Assembly: GCF_015207755.1 (NCBI RefSeq)
Contig: NZ_JADEWH010000007.1
Location: 1 to 64,000 of the forward strand
Direction: 5' to 3'
Length of the DNA: 64,000 nt
DNA from: Nodularia sp. LEGE 06071
GTDB taxonomy: Bacteria > Cyanobacteriota > Cyanobacteriia > Cyanobacteriales > Nostocaceae
Shown here: piece after piece, positions 61,626-64,000 of the stretch
Position numbering within the stretch: the first letter of the stretch is position 1
Layout of the letters: every line of letters begins with the position of its first letter
Translations under genes and position numbers: made by a program
Notes under the pieces: model-generated
What the model saw: only the letters and a program-made list of their open reading frames with translations
The model's database searches: none
What the model was told of the DNA's origin: nothing

Positions 61626-62825
61626 TTATATGTCAATGAGTACCTGCACTTGTAAGTCCGTTAAAGTTGTAACTGGTTGGTTATCAGGTAGGTTATCGAT
61701 CCGGATTTTGACATCAACTACTTTGTTGTCTGTATTCACTTGTGGATTGAGGTCAAAAATATTTTGTCTACTAACTTGCAAACCAATGTCTGTGACTTGT
61801 CCGCGTAATTCTCCGGAAAAAGCATTGCTAGTAATTATGGCTGACTGTCCTAGACGCACTTTTTGAATGTCGGTTTCATAGACTTCTGCAACTACATACA
61901 TCTGTTGTGTGCGCCCTAAGTCAGCTATGCCGGCGTTGCTAATAATTTCTCCTGGACGAGTGTTAATTTTCAGCACTTGGCCGTCGATAGGCGATCGCAC
62001 TGAACTTAAATCCCAGTCGGCTTGGGCTTGTCTGACTGAGGCGATCGCACTCTCAACATCAGTTTGTGCTGCTTGAATATCAGTAGGACGGACTTCCGCA
62101 ATACTCTGGAGTCTGGCTTGAGCTTCGTTTAACTGCTTTTGGAGAGTTTCTATAGTCCGGTTGAGCGCAGCTTGAGCTTCATTGAGCTGCTGTCTCACAG
62201 TATCGACTCGTAACTGCTTGCTATCTGAGTTGGAAGCTGAAACTGCACCTTCTGCATATAACTGTTGATATCGTTGATTTTCACTCTCAGCATTACGCAA
62301 CTCAGCTTCTAAACGAGCAATCGTCGCTGATTGGGCTGAAATTTCTCCTCTTAACTCAGCTTCTAGACGAGCAATTGTGGCTTTTTGTGCAGAGATGTCT
62401 CCGGCTTTTGCTCCCGCTTTTACCTGATTGACACTAGCTTGAGCCACTAAAACCTGCTTTTGGGCTTTTTCTAAAGCTGCAAGGCGAGTTTCGTAACTGT
62501 CCAGAATCGCCACCACTTGACCTTGAGACACCCAATCGCCTTTATTAACCAAAAGTTTTGCCACCCGCACCCCAGCTTGGGAATTAGCCGCAGATAAACG
62601 AATGACTTCACCTTGAGGCTCTAAACGTCCTAAAGCAGCAACACCCGTAATCCTGGGAGAAGTGATTGGTGTAATTGCAGGTTCCACTGTAGAAGTTAAA
62701 CGATTTCGTGAAAAGCTGTAGAAAGAAATTGTCCCAGTAGCTACAGCTAGAGAAATTGCCAAAATTATTGACCACTGACTTACAGGTTTTGTGAATAACT
62801 GCCTTTCTTTGGGTCCCATAATCAC
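61626..62825 (-). CDS. devB: HlyD-family adaptor DevB
   Basis: The 399-residue protein is the periplasmic adaptor of the DevBCA exporter. It has an N-terminal transmembrane helix (IILAISLAVATGTISFYSF, about residues 20-40), a lipoyl half (GVAALGRLEPQGEVIRLSA), an alpha-hairpin coiled coil (about 110-255), the second lipoyl half (SSVRSPIDGQVLKINTRPGE) and a beta-barrel. It connects DevC to an outer-membrane TolC-like protein. No NtcA-type GTA-N8-TAC box was found in the 370 bases before its start. Confidence 0.92.
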   Translation of the reverse strand: MIMGPKERQLFTKPVSQWSIILAISLAVATGTISFYSFSRNRLTSTVEPAITPITSPRITGVAALGRLEPQGEVIRLSAANSQAGVRVAKLLVNKGDWVSQGQVVAILDSYETRLAALEKAQKQVLVAQASVNQVKAGAKAGDISAQKATIARLEAELRGEISAQSATIARLEAELRNAESENQRYQQLYAEGAVSASNSDSKQLRVDTVRQQLNEAQAALNRTIETLQKQLNEAQARLQSIAEVRPTDIQAAQTDVESAIASVRQAQADWDLSSVRSPIDGQVLKINTRPGEIISNAGIADLGRTQQMYVVAEVYETDIQKVRLGQSAIITSNAFSGELRGQVTDIGLQVSRQNIFDLNPQVNTDNKVVDVKIRIDNLPDNQPVTTLTDLQVQVLIDI

Positions 62826-63200
62826 TTTTTTCTCAGTTAGAGATATTTAGCTACAAGTCAAACGATTTTGAATTTTGGAATTGACCCCACAGATAAATCT
62901 AGTACAAGTCGGCGGAAATAAACAGACCATTCAAAATCCATGAAAAGCCCATATTACAAGCTTTTTGACTTTTGACTTTTGACTTCCGCCTTGCGGTACT
63001 AGGGGCTTGTACCAAAAATTCCCAATCCAAAATCTAAAATCCAAAATCTAAAATTTTTCGGTCATTAGTCATTAGTTTTTACGCCTACGATAGCTTGCAT
63101 GGCATAGCTATGGGATATGATTTGAACAGAGTCCTTAATCATTATCGGAGTATGCATCCCCAACAACTAATGACTAATGACTACTTAGCAATATGTATTT
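62826..63200. promoter_or_regulatory. Control region upstream of devB with oligonucleotide repeats
   Basis: About 375 bases. It holds TTTTGACT in three tandem copies (62963-62985) and CCAAAATCTAAAAT in two (63027-63054). The promoter of devB must lie here or be shared with the upstream gene at 63201. No NtcA or DevH box was recognised by eye. Confidence 0.45.
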
Positions 63201-63524
63201 TTACTTGTTTAGCACTACCTCTTTTTGATTGTTCAAAATTGCTAAATATTCACGACGTGTGCCATCTATCCGGTAATGGTCGCAAATTTGGCAGAGTTTC
63301 AAAACATCCAATCGGCTGAATAATTTTTGATGCTCAATTTTGTTATCAGTCCTCCAACGCCAAAAAGTTGTCCGATCAATACGGCGATTACTCTCAGGCC
63401 ATCTTCGTCGGGATAAGAAATCGACTATTTCTTGTTCATAAAACGAGTAGCCTTTGGGCAACTTTAGAAGTTCTTCTCTTAACTCAATTAGCGGTATGAG
63501 TGGATCTAACTCAGATAGTCTCAT
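63201..63524 (-). CDS. Small HTH-like protein of unknown function
   Basis: The 107-residue protein (start MRLSELDPLIPLIELREELL) is basic and mostly helical. RRWPESNRRIDRTTFWRWRT resembles a helix-turn-helix recognition element, like those of small excisionase- or transposase-type DNA-binding proteins. No enzyme motif is visible. I do not recognise a named family. It is on the same strand upstream of devB but 375 bases away, so cotranscription is doubtful. Confidence 0.6.
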   Translation of the reverse strand: MRLSELDPLIPLIELREELLKLPKGYSFYEQEIVDFLSRRRWPESNRRIDRTTFWRWRTDNKIEHQKLFSRLDVLKLCQICDHYRIDGTRREYLAILNNQKEVVLNK

Positions 63525-64000
63525 GCCAGCAATCCTTTATAGTTTCGTTTCAGTCTAATTTTGTAGAATGCTTGATGCAGCACGGTTTAGTTATATGCAA
63601 GTGCATTGTCATCCTGCGTGTAGTTCCATGCATAGAAGCATGAGATAATCAAGCAAGTTTATGTCTCTGTATTTCTCTACTTGGAATTTCACAGGATTTA
63701 ATTACCTTTCACATCATTTAGAATAAACATCATGATACTCAATTGCAACCCATACGCAACATATTTGATCATAAATAATTGGCAAAATGGCACACATCAA
63801 TTCTGCAAATAATTTTTAGCAAATAGCCAGTTTGGAATACCTTAGTTTATGGAAGGTTTTGATACATAATTAATTAGTATCATTGTGTATAGCCAGAGAA
63901 TAATTGTTAGTAAATAAATTTACATTCGACGCAAAAAAATCATTAATCAGTAGTTTGAATTAATTAAATATACAACAACTACAGGCACTTCCAGGTAAAT
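63525..64000. other. Right window end without a recognised gene
   Basis: About 475 A/T-rich bases. It presumably contains the promoter of the minus-strand gene at 63201-63524. A short inverted repeat (CATGCATAGAAGCATG) lies at 63629-63644. Nothing else was identified. Confidence 0.4.

Noticed and set aside
62826-63200. NtcA box before devB
   Set aside because: GTA and TAC triplets occur (for example GTACTAGGGGCTTGTAC near 62996), but the spacing is 11 bases, not the 8 required.
1-64000. tRNA or rRNA genes
   Set aside because: No cloverleaf with a GGTTCGAATCC-type T-arm plus a CCA or acceptor stem and no rRNA signature was recognised by eye. tRNAscan-SE would settle this.

Overview
The window comes from a filamentous, heterocyst-forming cyanobacterium (order Nostocales). 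The evidence is chlB (dark-operative protochlorophyllide reductase), a devBCA exporter of the type that deposits heterocyst glycolipid, a GUN4-domain kinase, a PEP-CTERM protein, a high-light-inducible protein, very frequent GCGATCGC (HIP1) octamers, and the dispersed short repeats usual in Nostoc/Anabaena/Nodularia intergenic DNA. Genus cannot be fixed from the sequence alone.

Layout. 1-2.8 kb: tail of an IS630-type transposase, an RRM RNA-binding protein, an HLIP gene whose 3' end looks frameshifted, and a PaaK-like adenylate-forming enzyme. 2.9-6.8 kb: two tandem membrane Ser/Thr kinases of one subfamily. 6.9-14.3 kb: a deoxyhypusine-synthase-like enzyme (probable homospermidine synthase), an orphan HicB, a GNAT enzyme, a cupin, pgk, a Usp protein, a group 2 sigma factor, a secreted unknown protein and cobO. 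15-19.7 kb: a giant DUF4347/metzincin/PPC/RTX secreted protein with 270-bp tandem repeats. 20.3-26.6 kb: a fused oligopeptide-type ABC ATPase, an AbgT transporter, an AtzG/AtzE-like amidohydrolase pair, yidD and a phytol/polyprenol kinase.

27.0-35.5 kb is the most distinctive region: a RiPP/bacteriocin-type export locus. Seven short genes share one double-glycine leader (about 24-27 residues ending LSxEQQELxxGG) but have very different core peptides. Three lie upstream and four downstream of an HlyD-type adaptor and a C39-peptidase ABC exporter. The last core peptide has 46 residues built only from G, R, Y, W, F and P. No RiPP-modifying enzyme is visible.

35.5-39.4 kb: an alpha/beta hydrolase, a thioredoxin-fold protein, pyrH-frr and a PEP-CTERM protein. 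39.6-52.3 kb: a surface-polysaccharide locus with a Wzt/TagH-type ATPase, a Wzm/TagG-type permease, four glycosyltransferase polypeptides (one a GT4-GT2 fusion), two methyltransferases and a recently duplicated pair of FG-GAP/VCBS proteins. 52.6-57.4 kb: an FHA kinase, a full-length and a truncated Rpn/DUF4351-type protein with a small inverted-repeat element between them, and a GUN4 kinase with an apparent 3' frameshift. 57.6-63.5 kb: chlB, devBCA and a small HTH-like protein. A copy of the chlB 3' end lies about 5 kb away, at 52.5 kb.

Taken together the window is rich in cell-envelope and export functions (RiPP exporter, polysaccharide exporter, DevBCA, RTX protein, AbgT) and in Ser/Thr kinases (four). 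No tRNA, rRNA or CRISPR array was seen.
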